From assembly GCA_946630405.1 (NCBI GenBank), contig CAMOYW010000067.1, positions 1 through 6,340 on the forward strand: DNA of 6,340 nt, read 5' to 3'. This stretch comes from an uncultured Clostridia bacterium. Its GTDB lineage: Bacteria > Bacillota > Clostridia > Lachnospirales > CAG-274. The notes beneath the pieces are model-generated. The model searched no databases. It had not been told where the DNA came from and saw only the letters and a list, made by a program, of their open reading frames with translations. The translations under genes were made by a program, and so were the position numbers. Shown in pieces: positions 1-6,340 of this stretch (positions within the stretch are counted from its first letter, which is position 1; every line of letters starts with the position of its first letter).

Positions 1-3000
1 ATCCGATAAAACGATACCTGCCATATGTGCCGTTATCCCACTATAAGGATCGGTCACATTTGCATTGCCATATCCCTTTTCATTTAGGAATGTCTTGTAT
101 TCATCAAAGCTTTCTACAAAGTTCAGAGGGAACTCGAGTCCTATCCTCATAAGTGCTATATCGGCTATTCCGCTCTCGTTTGTAACGATATCGGTACCGA
201 CATATACACCCTTATCACCTACGGCACTTATTGCATAAGTTTCTCCCACAATAAGTTCTGTGCCGTTTGTTTTATAATCATCTACTGCTATAGTAATGTT
301 TTCGGTCTGTCCCTTAAGGGTAAGGATAACATTCGTATCATCGGATTCTACACCTGCAACATCACCCTTGAACAGTATCTTTTCTTCCTCGCCGAGTTCA
401 GACTTAACAATCTTAGCCTTGGCAAGATAAAGATTATTAAATTGATTGGATGCAACATACAATGTTTCGGGATCCGTTGTTTTCTTTTTATATACAACAT
501 TTCCGCCTGCATCACCGGATGCTACAGACTCTGTACAAGCCGCATCCTTATAAAGCTCGATCGTTCCGCTGCCCGTACCTACGGTAGTAGATACAGTGTA
601 CATTGCCTTTTCATCGGCAACAAAACTAAATACGGGGGTCTTAGAACTTGCTTTTGTACCATAACGTGCAGTACTGTTGTAATATGATATACCGCTTTGT
701 ATGATACTAACTTCAAAAGTCTGCTCCGAATCATTTACATATTCACCCTTTAAAATGCCGTCGGTATATGAAGTTACATCTTCATAGATATTCATAAACG
801 CAGCATCATCAAAGTCAAGGCTTATGACCTTGGGAACCTCAAATGATACGGTAACATCCTTAATGAAAAGATTATTTGTATTTGTTGCTCCAAAGTATAA
901 TACTTCCGATGAAGCCGACTTCTTCTTGTATACAAGCTCGGAACCAGCACTTGCCGTAACTGCGGGCTCTGTACATGCTTCATCAAGGAAAAGTCCTACA
1001 GTACCCTCACCCGTAAATACCGAATTTGTAACGGTATAATTTGCGGCACTATCTGCTGTAAAGCTGAATATCGGTTTAGCGTTTACTACCTTTGTTCCGT
1101 AACTTGACTTATTGGCATAATTGAAATTATTATAAACATCAACTTCAAATTCCTGTCCGGAATCGTTTGTATAAACTCCCGAATAAGGGCCTTCCGCAAA
1201 TGTTGCCTCTTTATTGGTAAAGTAAAGAGCCATTGCATCATCTGTTGCGAAGTTAAGGCTTATTTCCTTTTCAGGCTCGGTCTGCTTTCCGCCTATTTCA
1301 TCAAAAAGCTCCTGACCAAGCTTTGTCCAATAGCTGTTTACAACAAGGTTCTTATCTTTAGCAGTGAATACTCCGTCCTTATCTATGGTAAATATATATT
1401 CTCCGCTCGTTTCTTCTCCGTAAACCTTAGTGGGTTGTATAACATAAGGTGATATCGAAAGCCCGCTGTCTTGTATAAGCTTAGCTATCGCACCTGCCTG
1501 TATCACACCACCCGTTTTATTCGAGTGAGTTTTATCGCCCGTATCCATCACAGCCAAACCGTTGGCATCACTTCCGCAAGCCGCATAGGCATCTTCGTAT
1601 AACTTCTTGGTAATACCAAAACCGTCGATATAAAGTACGCCTTTTTCTTTGTTTTCCTCGTATACTTCTTTGCAAGCCGTCACATACGCGTCATTTTCGG
1701 TCTTATAAGCAACAGTAGGCTCATAATCCGTCATATTCGCATCGTGATGAGCTTTTATCTTTCCTCCGTCGTAATAAAGTCTTGCAACGGGAGATACGAC
1801 TACGGGGATTGCACCCTTTTCGAGTGCTTTATTGATATAATACTGGATATAACCTTTGTATGTTGCACCGCAATCCCATGCATAGTATGTATCACCGTAC
1901 TGTGACTTATATGCATCGGGAGTAGCAGACTTCATACTCTCAGTAGGTACTATTGTAGGGAAACCACTGCTGAGAGATTCGGCAGGATTTTCCTTTGTAT
2001 AAAGAGGAGCAAACCTTTCCTGATAATAGGAAGCTCCGTTTGCACAATCATTGTGACCGAACTGGATAAAGAGATAGTCACCTTCCTTGATATTGGAAAT
2101 GATCGTATCAAGTTTACCCTCGTTCAGGAAGGAACGTGTACTTCTTCCGCCCTGCGCATAATTGTTTACGGTTACAAATTTATCGTCAAAGAAATTCTGG
2201 AAGAACTCTCCCCACGAACCTGCGGAAAGGATCTTTCCACCATTATAGATACCTGCAGCAGAATAATCCTTAACTGTGGAATCACCCGCAAGGTAAATAT
2301 TTATACCCAAACCCGGAGCAATACTTCCCTCATTATCGGGATCCGACCAGTTTGAGCTTACCGTCTTTTCGGTATCTATAACATATTTTGCAGTGCCCTT
2401 ATTTCCGGAAACCGTCATAGGTGTCACTACAGCCATAAGGAACTTGCCCGCACATTCCATAGGGATCTGGAGCTTCTTTGTGCTTACGGCAGTCGTACTC
2501 TTTAATAATGTTGAACTTTTAAGTATAGTATCAAGACTTGTACCGTCAAAATCTTCGCTTACAGCATACCACTGTATGAGTGAAGCGTCATTTGCTGCCC
2601 ATTGCTCGCCGAGTTCATATCCAACGGTCACCGTTTCACCGGGGTTCGGAGTGTTGAGGTCACCGTTGGAGGTAAGTGAAGGCAAGACACTGAACTCGGG
2701 TTCACCCGTACCTTCGGGAGTGTAATATTCGGGAGTCCAACCGTTTTCAATAAAAACATTTTCTACGCTGTAGTTTGACTCGTCAATGCTGTCTTTTGCA
2801 CCGGCAATTCTGCCCGATGTATCGACCTTTGTTCCGTTATAGGTAGTATTGTATTCAACAAGATTCACGTTTGCCGAATCGGGTGAATTTCCGCTCATGG
2901 ATTCCCAACCCTTTGCAGCTATCATACCGTCTTGCTGAAGCTTTGTGTTTATAAATGCTACAGTAGCCTTATTTCCCCACATTCTTCCTAAGAAGCTTTC

Positions 3001-5199
3001 CGTGGTATCTCTTTGTGTTGAGAAGGATACAAAGCAGTTTCTGAAAATATATCCGTACTTTGCGGGATAATCGTTTGAACTTGAATTAGCTGTTATATAT
3101 GCAGGTGACTTGGAACCGTCATAGCCGCAAATATTAAGCTCACAACCGTCAAATATTACTTCTCCGTTTCCGTATATATAGTCTGTGGAACCTTCTATGT
3201 AGCAATTCTTGTAGTACGCATCAAACGGCTTGTTACAGGTATAAAGTGTATCCTGAGAACCTATGAACGCACAATCCTTAAACTCGGTTTTATCCGCGTA
3301 GTTTACAAGAGCGGCAGCTCTTTCGGTAGCCTCTTTTGTATCTACGTTCGTATTTTCTTTCCTTTGTGTTGTCTGACTTGTTCCGTCTCTTCCGTTGAGC
3401 TGTACTCCGTCGGCAAGTTCCTCTTCGGTCATATACTTGTTAAAGGAATTTTCAAAAGTTATGCCCTCGGCTCTGAATGCGGTAGCACTTGCCTGAGTAA
3501 TGACTGCCGAGCCCCAATGTTTGACCACATCGCCTTTTTCAAATTTATCGTATGCGGCATAGGGATCATAGAAGCCTTCATTTACACAACTGTAATATTT
3601 ATTGCCGATACCGTAGTACCATGTGATCTTGGTGGTATCTTTATTTTCACCCTTTAATGTGATGTTAGGTGTATTTACAACGACCTGTTCACGATAAGTG
3701 CCCGGTGCAATGTTGATCGTGACTCTCTTATCACCCTTATCCATTGCAGTTGCTGCATCTACCGCAGCCTGTACTGTCTTATACTGCTTATCGGAACCGA
3801 CATAAAGTTCCTCGGCATATTCAACCTTTGCCGATGAAGTAAGCTTAAGCAATATATCTCTTTCGGTCACATTATTGTTGACCGTGACATGAGTAGATGT
3901 ACTGTATCCGTCACAAGTTACCGTAGCAAGATACGAACCGTTTCTGAGAGCTGTTGAGTATTTATCTCCGTTTATCTCTCCGACATATTCGTACTTGTCA
4001 TCTACATTTGTAAACTTTATTGATGTGGGAACTGTAGGTGCAGCCTTATATTCGTTTACGGTATCTCCCAAAACAAGGAAACCGCCCGTAATGTTATATC
4101 TTCCCACTTCTTTAAATGCTATATTTCTGATCACATCGGATGAATCGGAGTTAGAAACCGTAATCGTTTCACTAAGTTCATAGTCCTTAGCTCCTTCAAC
4201 CTTTAAAGTGTATGTTTCATCCGCAGTAAGTCTTGCGGAATATGACGTACCGTTAAGTTCAGCACTAACTTCTTCATGAGAATTCTTATCTTCGGGAACA
4301 AATGTAAGTTCCATATCCGAAGGAACACTCTCAAGACCCGTTATCTCACCCTTTACCTCATACGAAATACTTTTTGCTATGGTAAAATCATGAGTTTGTG
4401 TTTTGGGAACTATAGTTTCGCTTGCTTCTGCCTCTACCGTTCTTGTTTCGGGTGATACGGTATAGTTTATGGCATTTGCACCTGTAAGTGCCGCGGAATA
4501 TGTACCCGGCTTAACGCTTGCGGTATATGTTTTTCCGCTTACCGTAGGTATGACACTTTTTTTGGTGTCCTTATTCACCAGCTTAATGTTATACTCACTG
4601 AGCCCAAAGCTGTCGTTTATATTGCCCGAAAGCTGTGTGTACGGTGCAAATTCCGCACCATAACAGAACATTTTTGAACCCGTAAGAGTAATATAATAAG
4701 TAGTATCCTTCTTCGTTTCAATATCAACGGTAGTCCATGTATTGCCCTGTGTGACCGTCAGATAATCATTGTCATATTCACCTTTAAGTCCGGGTACAAA
4801 GCTTCCCATCGCCAACGAATCGGTACTTACATAACCCGTTTTGCTTGACGCATTTCCGACATATACGGTAAGTGTACCGTCCGACGGTGATTTGAAATCA
4901 CAATAAGATCCTGTCCCATCCGTGGTGACGATTTCGCCCGAAGCTTTCCCGTTCGTAGTGTTTGAGCGAACATAATCCTTGCCGCCGCTACTGCCGTATG
5001 TTAAGGTTGAGGTCGGACTGTAATACGTAAATCCGAGATCGCCGTAAGTAGCATATCCGCTCGACGCTTCATTTACTATCGTCCACTCACCTTGAGTTAC
5101 GGTCTCTGCGGCAAAAAGATTGATCGGTGCGACCGATAATGTCATTATCAACGACATTGAAAGCGCTGTTACGCTCTGAAAGCGCTTATTTCTTGCCAT
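1..5199 (-). CDS. Secreted multimodular pectin esterase: pectin methylesterase (CE8) plus rhamnogalacturonan acetylesterase (CE12), C-terminus outside window
   Basis: The frame is open for 1733 codons with no stop before the left edge. The start is fixed by AGGAGG seven bases upstream and by a signal peptide (MARNKR, hydrophobic run, LFAA near residue 31). Modules by residue: about 33-187, a carbohydrate-binding-like beta-sandwich; 189-457, three Ig/prealbumin-like modules; 465-825, pectinesterase with GTYREQ (500-505), QDTL (649-652, acid/base D650), TDYIYG (nucleophile D673) and LGRMW (R739); about 830-945, a beta-sandwich linker; 966-1250, an SGNH esterase with GDST (S974), GGRST (G1018), GHND (N1050) and DKTH (D1222, H1225); 1312-1602, two 146-residue repeats; 1609-1687, an Ig-like module; 1688 onward unidentified. 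By family, CE8 demethylates homogalacturonan and CE12 deacetylates rhamnogalacturonan I, here extracellularly. No cell-wall anchor is visible, but the C-terminus is missing. Both catalytic assignments are firm; binding roles of the accessory modules are inferred. Confidence 0.95.
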   Translation of the reverse strand, partial: MARNKRFQSVTALSMSLIMTLSVAPINLFAAETVTQGEWTIVNEASSGYATYGDLGFTYYSPTSTLTYGSSGGKDYVRSNTTNGKASGEIVTTDGTGSYCDFKSPSDGTLTVYVGNASSKTGYVSTDSLAMGSFVPGLKGEYDNDYLTVTQGNTWTTVDIETKKDTTYYITLTGSKMFCYGAEFAPYTQLSGNINDSFGLSEYNIKLVNKDTKKSVIPTVSGKTYTASVKPGTYSAALTGANAINYTVSPETRTVEAEASETIVPKTQTHDFTIAKSISYEVKGEITGLESVPSDMELTFVPEDKNSHEEVSAELNGTSYSARLTADETYTLKVEGAKDYELSETITVSNSDSSDVIRNIAFKEVGRYNITGGFLVLGDTVNEYKAAPTVPTSIKFTNVDDKYEYVGEINGDKYSTALRNGSYLATVTCDGYSTSTHVTVNNNVTERDILLKLTSSAKVEYAEELYVGSDKQYKTVQAAVDAATAMDKGDKRVTINIAPGTYREQVVVNTPNITLKGENKDTTKITWYYGIGNKYYSCVNEGFYDPYAAYDKFEKGDVVKHWGSAVITQASATAFRAEGITFENSFNKYMTEEELADGVQLNGRDGTSQTTQRKENTNVDTKEATERAAALVNYADKTEFKDCAFIGSQDTLYTCNKPFDAYYKNCYIEGSTDYIYGNGEVIFDGCELNICGYDGSKSPAYITANSSSNDYPAKYGYIFRNCFVSFSTQRDTTESFLGRMWGNKATVAFINTKLQQDGMIAAKGWESMSGNSPDSANVNLVEYNTTYNGTKVDTSGRIAGAKDSIDESNYSVENVFIENGWTPEYYTPEGTGEPEFSVLPSLTSNGDLNTPNPGETVTVGYELGEQWAANDASLIQWYAVSEDFDGTSLDTILKSSTLLKSTTAVSTKKLQIPMECAGKFLMAVVTPMTVSGNKGTAKYVIDTEKTVSSNWSDPDNEGSIAPGLGINIYLAGDSTVKDYSAAGIYNGGKILSAGSWGEFFQNFFDDKFVTVNNYAQGGRSTRSFLNEGKLDTIISNIKEGDYLFIQFGHNDCANGASYYQERFAPLYTKENPAESLSSGFPTIVPTESMKSATPDAYKSQYGDTYYAWDCGATYKGYIQYYINKALEKGAIPVVVSPVARLYYDGGKIKAHHDANMTDYEPTVAYKTENDAYVTACKEVYEENKEKGVLYIDGFGITKKLYEDAYAACGSDANGLAVMDTGDKTHSNKTGGVIQAGAIAKLIQDSGLSISPYVIQPTKVYGEETSGEYIFTIDKDGVFTAKDKNLVVNSYWTKLGQELFDEIGGKQTEPEKEISLNFATDDAMALYFTNKEATFAEGPYSGVYTNDSGQEFEVDVYNNFNYANKSSYGTKVVNAKPIFSFTADSAANYTVTNSVFTGEGTVGLFLDEACTEPAVTASAGSELVYKKKSASSEVLYFGATNTNNLFIKDVTVSFEVPKVISLDFDDAAFMNIYEDVTSYTDGILKGEYVNDSEQTFEVSIIQSGISYYNSTARYGTKASSKTPVFSFVADEKAMYTVSTTVGTGSGTIELYKDAACTESVASGDAGGNVVYKKKTTDPETLYVASNQFNNLYLAKAKIVKSELGEEEKILFKGDVAGVESDDTNVILTLKGQTENITIAVDDYKTNGTELIVGETYAISAVGDKGVYVGTDIVTNESGIADIALMRIGLEFPLNFVESFDEYKTFLNEKGYGNANVTDPYSGITAHMAGIVLSD
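396..1266 (-). repeat. Two tandem 146-residue modules within the esterase
   Basis: Residues 1312-1457 and 1458-about 1602 align almost end to end. Both copies share a start of the form (E/V)ISL(N/D)F, then NDS-Q-FEV, YGTK, P(I/V)FSF-AD, YTV, GxGT, ACTE, VYKKK, LY and NNL in the same order and spacing. Much of the rest has diverged, so this is an old duplication or a repeated domain family rather than a recent copy. The high content of beta-forming residues and the aromatic residues suggest a beta-sandwich, possibly carbohydrate binding or a spacer. I do not recognise the family by name. Confidence 0.85.
3829..4635 (-). repeat. Three tandem Ig/prealbumin-like modules within the esterase
   Basis: Residues 189-277, 278-365 and 366-457 are three successive units of about 90 residues. 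Each opens with a short G-containing strand (LSGNIND, VKGEITG, ITGGF). Each then has a central (T/S)YSA- or KTYTA-type strand followed by a turn and a strand such as PGTYSAALTG, DETYTLKVEG or NGSYLATVTC, and closes with a V-rich strand. This pattern resembles carboxypeptidase regulatory-like or prealbumin-like folds used as spacers in secreted Gram-positive proteins. A related unit seems to recur after the acetylesterase at residues 1609-1687 (FKGDVAGVES, GETYAISAVG). The fold assignment is by pattern only. Confidence 0.6.
5158..5171. promoter_or_regulatory. cre-like catabolite repression site 1, inside the signal-peptide codons
   Basis: On the plus strand the site reads TGAAAGCGCTGTTA, matching 13 of 14 positions of the cre consensus TGWAANCGNTNWCA bound by CcpA in Firmicutes; the mismatch is position 13. 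It lies about 120-135 bases downstream of the predicted transcription start, where bound CcpA could block elongating polymerase. A second site lies 19 bp away. The consensus is established; the function here is inferred. Confidence 0.5.
5177..5190. promoter_or_regulatory. cre-like catabolite repression site 2, inside the signal-peptide codons
   Basis: On the plus strand the site reads TGAAAGCGCTTATT, matching 12 of 14 positions of TGWAANCGNTNWCA, with an intact TGAAAGCGCTT core. Its start is 19 bp from that of site 1, so the two share the 10-base string TGAAAGCGCT as a direct repeat. It covers codons 4-8 of the esterase gene. Another LacI-family repressor could also recognise such a CG-centred palindrome. 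Confidence 0.5.
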
Positions 5200-5216
5200 T
5201 AAACTTCCTCCTCATT

Positions 5217-5273
5217 TTATTTTTCGGAACAGTTGCCTGCGTAGCCTTGATAAATCACTGCCACCTCGTACAT
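5217..5273 (-). CDS. Possible 18-residue leader peptide in the esterase 5' UTR
   Basis: A short frame reads MYEVAVIYQGYAGNCSEK and ends at TAA, four bases before the AGGAGG of the esterase gene. A purine stretch AAAGGGGG precedes its ATG by three bases, which is closer than ideal. It lies inside the predicted 92-base untranslated leader. Its translation could couple to initiation of the esterase, but a short open frame of this size can arise by chance, and no run of regulatory codons is visible. I cannot assign a function. Confidence 0.2.
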   Translation of the reverse strand: MYEVAVIYQGYAGNCSEK

Positions 5274-5298
5274 CTGCCCCCTTTCTTTGATTATTTGG

Positions 5299-5329
5299 AT
5301 TTTAAACCTTAACATTATGTTAAAGTCAA
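5299..5329 (-). promoter_or_regulatory. Esterase promoter with a 19-bp spacer, MerR-activated type
   Basis: Reading the minus strand, TTGACT (5329-5324) is a near-consensus -35, and TAAAAT (5304-5299) is a good -10. They are separated by 19 bp, which is too long for efficient unaided sigma-A recognition and is the hallmark of promoters remodelled by MerR-family activators. Transcription would start near 5292 and give a leader of about 92 bases. An alternative weaker -10, TTTAAA at 5306-5301, would give a 17-bp spacer. Confidence 0.7.
5306..5326. promoter_or_regulatory. Dyad operator in the promoter spacer, probable MerR-family binding site
   Basis: The minus strand carries half-sites ACTTTAACAT and, on the opposite strand, ACCTTAACAT, flanking a single central base: nine of ten positions match. 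The inner 15 bp (5309-5323) is a perfect inverted repeat, TTAACAT-A-ATGTTAA. The dyad occupies almost exactly the space between the -35 and -10, as in CueR, MerR and BmrR operators, whose half-sites often begin with AC and end the spacer symmetrically. The adjacent MerR-family gene is the obvious candidate to bind it. Confidence 0.75.
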
Positions 5330-5338
5330 TAGTTTTTG

Positions 5339-5367
5339 TTGAATTTTTTTGATTTTTTTGGTAAAAT
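5339..5367 (+). promoter_or_regulatory. Promoter of the MerR-family regulator gene
   Basis: TTGAAT (5339-5344) and TAAAAT (5362-5367) are separated by a normal 17-bp spacer made of T-rich sequence. The predicted start near 5374 leaves a leader of about 37 bases with GAGG at 5401-5404, six bases before the ATG. The dyad operator ends about 13 bp upstream of this -35, so a bound regulator could also influence its own gene. There is no dyad within this promoter. Confidence 0.6.
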
Positions 5368-5410
5368 TATTTTAATGGAATTTATATCGTTTGCATTATA
5401 GAGGTGCTTT

Positions 5411-6238
5411 ATGAAATTAAAAATAAACGACCTTTCAAAAATACTCGGAATAACTTCCCAAACCATACGCCGTTACGAAGAACAGGGCTATTTGCATCCC
5501 GAAAGAAGTGAGTCAAATTACCGTTACTATTCGGAAAATGACATTACAAGAATGATACAACTTCGCCTTTTCCGCAAATGCGGATTTTCTCACGAACAAA
5601 TAGAGACCATGCTCGAAATGAATGAAGAGGGAATGAGAAGTGTTGCCGTTGAAAGACTTGCGGAGCTTGATAATGAGATAAAAAGACTGAAATTTCTAAG
5701 ACACTGGTTAAAAGACAATATTCAGCTTCTTGATACGGTCACGGAACTTGACAAAGGGTTTGTCAGAATGATCTGCCCTGCTATGCGTTATGTTATCTAC
5801 GGTACCGACAATAAAATATTTTCAGAAAAGGAGCGCCTTGAGACCGTACATCAATTTCTTTCGACCGTCGAAGAAGTTCAATCTATGATAATCTACAGAT
5901 TTGATGATATTTTAAACAATAATTACTGCCCTTACAATGCTCTTGCAATAAAAGAAATGGATATAGAAAGATTAAGTTTACACGATATAATTAACAATGC
6001 AAAGTATCTTGAAATCTATCCTTCGACAGAATGTCTTTACGGCAAGATCTCGTTTGACCCGGATTCAAAAAACAACGAAGAAAAAAAATGGGAAGCCTTT
6101 GACGATTTTAAGCGCAGAGCCGATATATATCTTACTGCCAATAACCTTATGATCTGCGGCGATACCGTATATTTTACTCTGGGATTATTTGGAGGATTTA
6201 TAGATTATCTCGTATGTATGCCTGTCAAAAACATATAA
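5411..6238 (+). CDS. MerR-family transcriptional regulator with C-terminal effector-binding-type domain
   Basis: The 275-residue protein begins with a MerR winged helix-turn-helix: residues 4-22 form the HTH (DLSKILGITSQTIRRYEEQG), followed by the typical wing SNYRYYSENDI (35-45) and a second helical pair (IQLRLFRKCGFSHEQIETML, 49-68). Residues about 76-107 form the long antiparallel dimerisation helix. The remaining 160 residues (about 115-275) are of the size of a GyrI-like/BmrR-type ligand domain and end in YLVCMPVK, resembling the last strand of that fold; this part is a tentative match. No metal-binding cysteine cluster near the dimer helix is seen, so a metal sensor is unlikely. The gene is divergent from the pectin esterase gene, with a 211-bp gap that contains a MerR-type operator. 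It probably activates the esterase on binding an organic ligand; the ligand is unknown. Confidence 0.93.
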   Translation: MKLKINDLSKILGITSQTIRRYEEQGYLHPERSESNYRYYSENDITRMIQLRLFRKCGFSHEQIETMLEMNEEGMRSVAVERLAELDNEIKRLKFLRHWLKDNIQLLDTVTELDKGFVRMICPAMRYVIYGTDNKIFSEKERLETVHQFLSTVEEVQSMIIYRFDDILNNNYCPYNALAIKEMDIERLSLHDIINNAKYLEIYPSTECLYGKISFDPDSKNNEEKKWEAFDDFKRRADIYLTANNLMICGDTVYFTLGLFGGFIDYLVCMPVKNI

Positions 6239-6264
6239 TCCATCAATATATATCCCATCATAAC

Positions 6265-6308
6265 AAAAAGCAGCAAAAGGAAAAAATTCAACCTTTTGCT
6301 GCTTTTTT
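6265..6308 (+). terminator. Rho-independent terminator after the regulator gene
   Basis: A perfect 16-bp inverted repeat (arms 6265-6280 and 6292-6307; core AGCAGCAAAAGG with CCTTTTGCTGCT) encloses an 11-base A-rich loop and ends in a run of T. It begins 26 bases after the stop codon. The left arm starts with a run of A, so it could also terminate transcription arriving from the right on the minus strand. Confidence 0.92.
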
Positions 6309-6340
6309 AATATTATATGATTATCCGATAAAAAATATAA

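Noticed and set aside
442..4663. Several plus-strand open frames of 62-110 codons (for example 442-687, 824-1039, 2053-2355, 2393-2725, 3364-3657, 3995-4183, 4469-4663).
   Set aside because: All lie antisense to the continuous esterase frame whose domains and catalytic motifs are clear. Their products have no recognisable motifs, are rich in Cys/Ser/Val as expected from antisense reading, and lack convincing ribosome binding sites.
5213..5215. An upstream ATG overlapping the esterase ribosome binding site.
   Set aside because: It is out of frame with the esterase, stops after nine codons, and has no ribosome binding site of its own; the ATG at 5199 has ideal spacing and leads directly into a signal peptide.
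5127..5312. Plus-strand open frame of 61 codons spanning the esterase start and the intergenic region.
   Set aside because: It runs antisense through the signal peptide, the esterase ribosome binding site and the promoter, and has no credible start signal or recognisable product.
5341..5360. Two adjacent T-rich units (gaattttttt and gatttttttg).
   Set aside because: They fall in the spacer of the regulator promoter and are ordinary low-complexity T-tracts; not called as a terminator because no hairpin precedes them.
1..6333. The 11-base string atccgataaaa occurs at 1-11 and again at 6323-6333, almost at the two window ends.
   Set aside because: One copy is inside coding sequence and the other in AT-rich intergenic DNA; no transposase, integrase or tRNA is present, so an attachment site or element boundary is not supported. 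Chance in AT-rich DNA is likely.

Overview
The window looks like chromosomal DNA from a low-to-moderate GC, plant-polysaccharide-degrading Firmicute, most likely a gut or rumen Clostridia member of the Lachnospiraceae/Ruminococcaceae type. This is inferred from the strong AGGAGG ribosome binding site, the AT-rich promoters, and the large secreted multimodular pectin-degrading protein. I cannot name a species.

Layout. Positions 1-5199 (minus strand) hold one uninterrupted reading frame whose C-terminus lies beyond the left edge: at least 1733 residues with a signal peptide. Its modules, in order, are an N-terminal beta-sandwich, three tandem Ig/prealbumin-like modules, a pectin methylesterase (CE8-type) domain, a linker beta-sandwich, an SGNH-type rhamnogalacturonan acetylesterase (CE12-type) domain, two tandem 146-residue repeats, another Ig-like module, and the start of an unidentified module. 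Positions 5200-5410 are a divergent intergenic region. Positions 5411-6238 (plus strand) encode a 275-residue MerR-family regulator with a large C-terminal ligand-binding-type domain. A strong hairpin terminator follows at 6265-6308. The last 30 bases hold nothing I can recognise.

How it works together. The two catalytic domains would remove methyl esters from homogalacturonan and acetyl groups from rhamnogalacturonan I, the decorations that block pectin lyases and hydrolases. The intergenic region carries the strongest regulatory signal in the window. The esterase promoter has a -35 and -10 separated by 19 bp instead of 17, and the spacer is filled by a near-perfect 21-bp dyad. That is the classical architecture of a promoter activated by a MerR-family protein, and such a protein is encoded next door on the opposite strand. 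In addition, two close matches to the CcpA cre consensus lie in tandem within the signal-peptide codons. The proposed circuit is specific induction by the MerR protein, probably in response to a small ligand, combined with carbon catabolite repression just downstream of the start. All of this regulation is inferred from sequence only.

All other open reading frames of 60-110 codons on the plus strand lie antisense to the esterase gene, lack credible start signals, and were not annotated.
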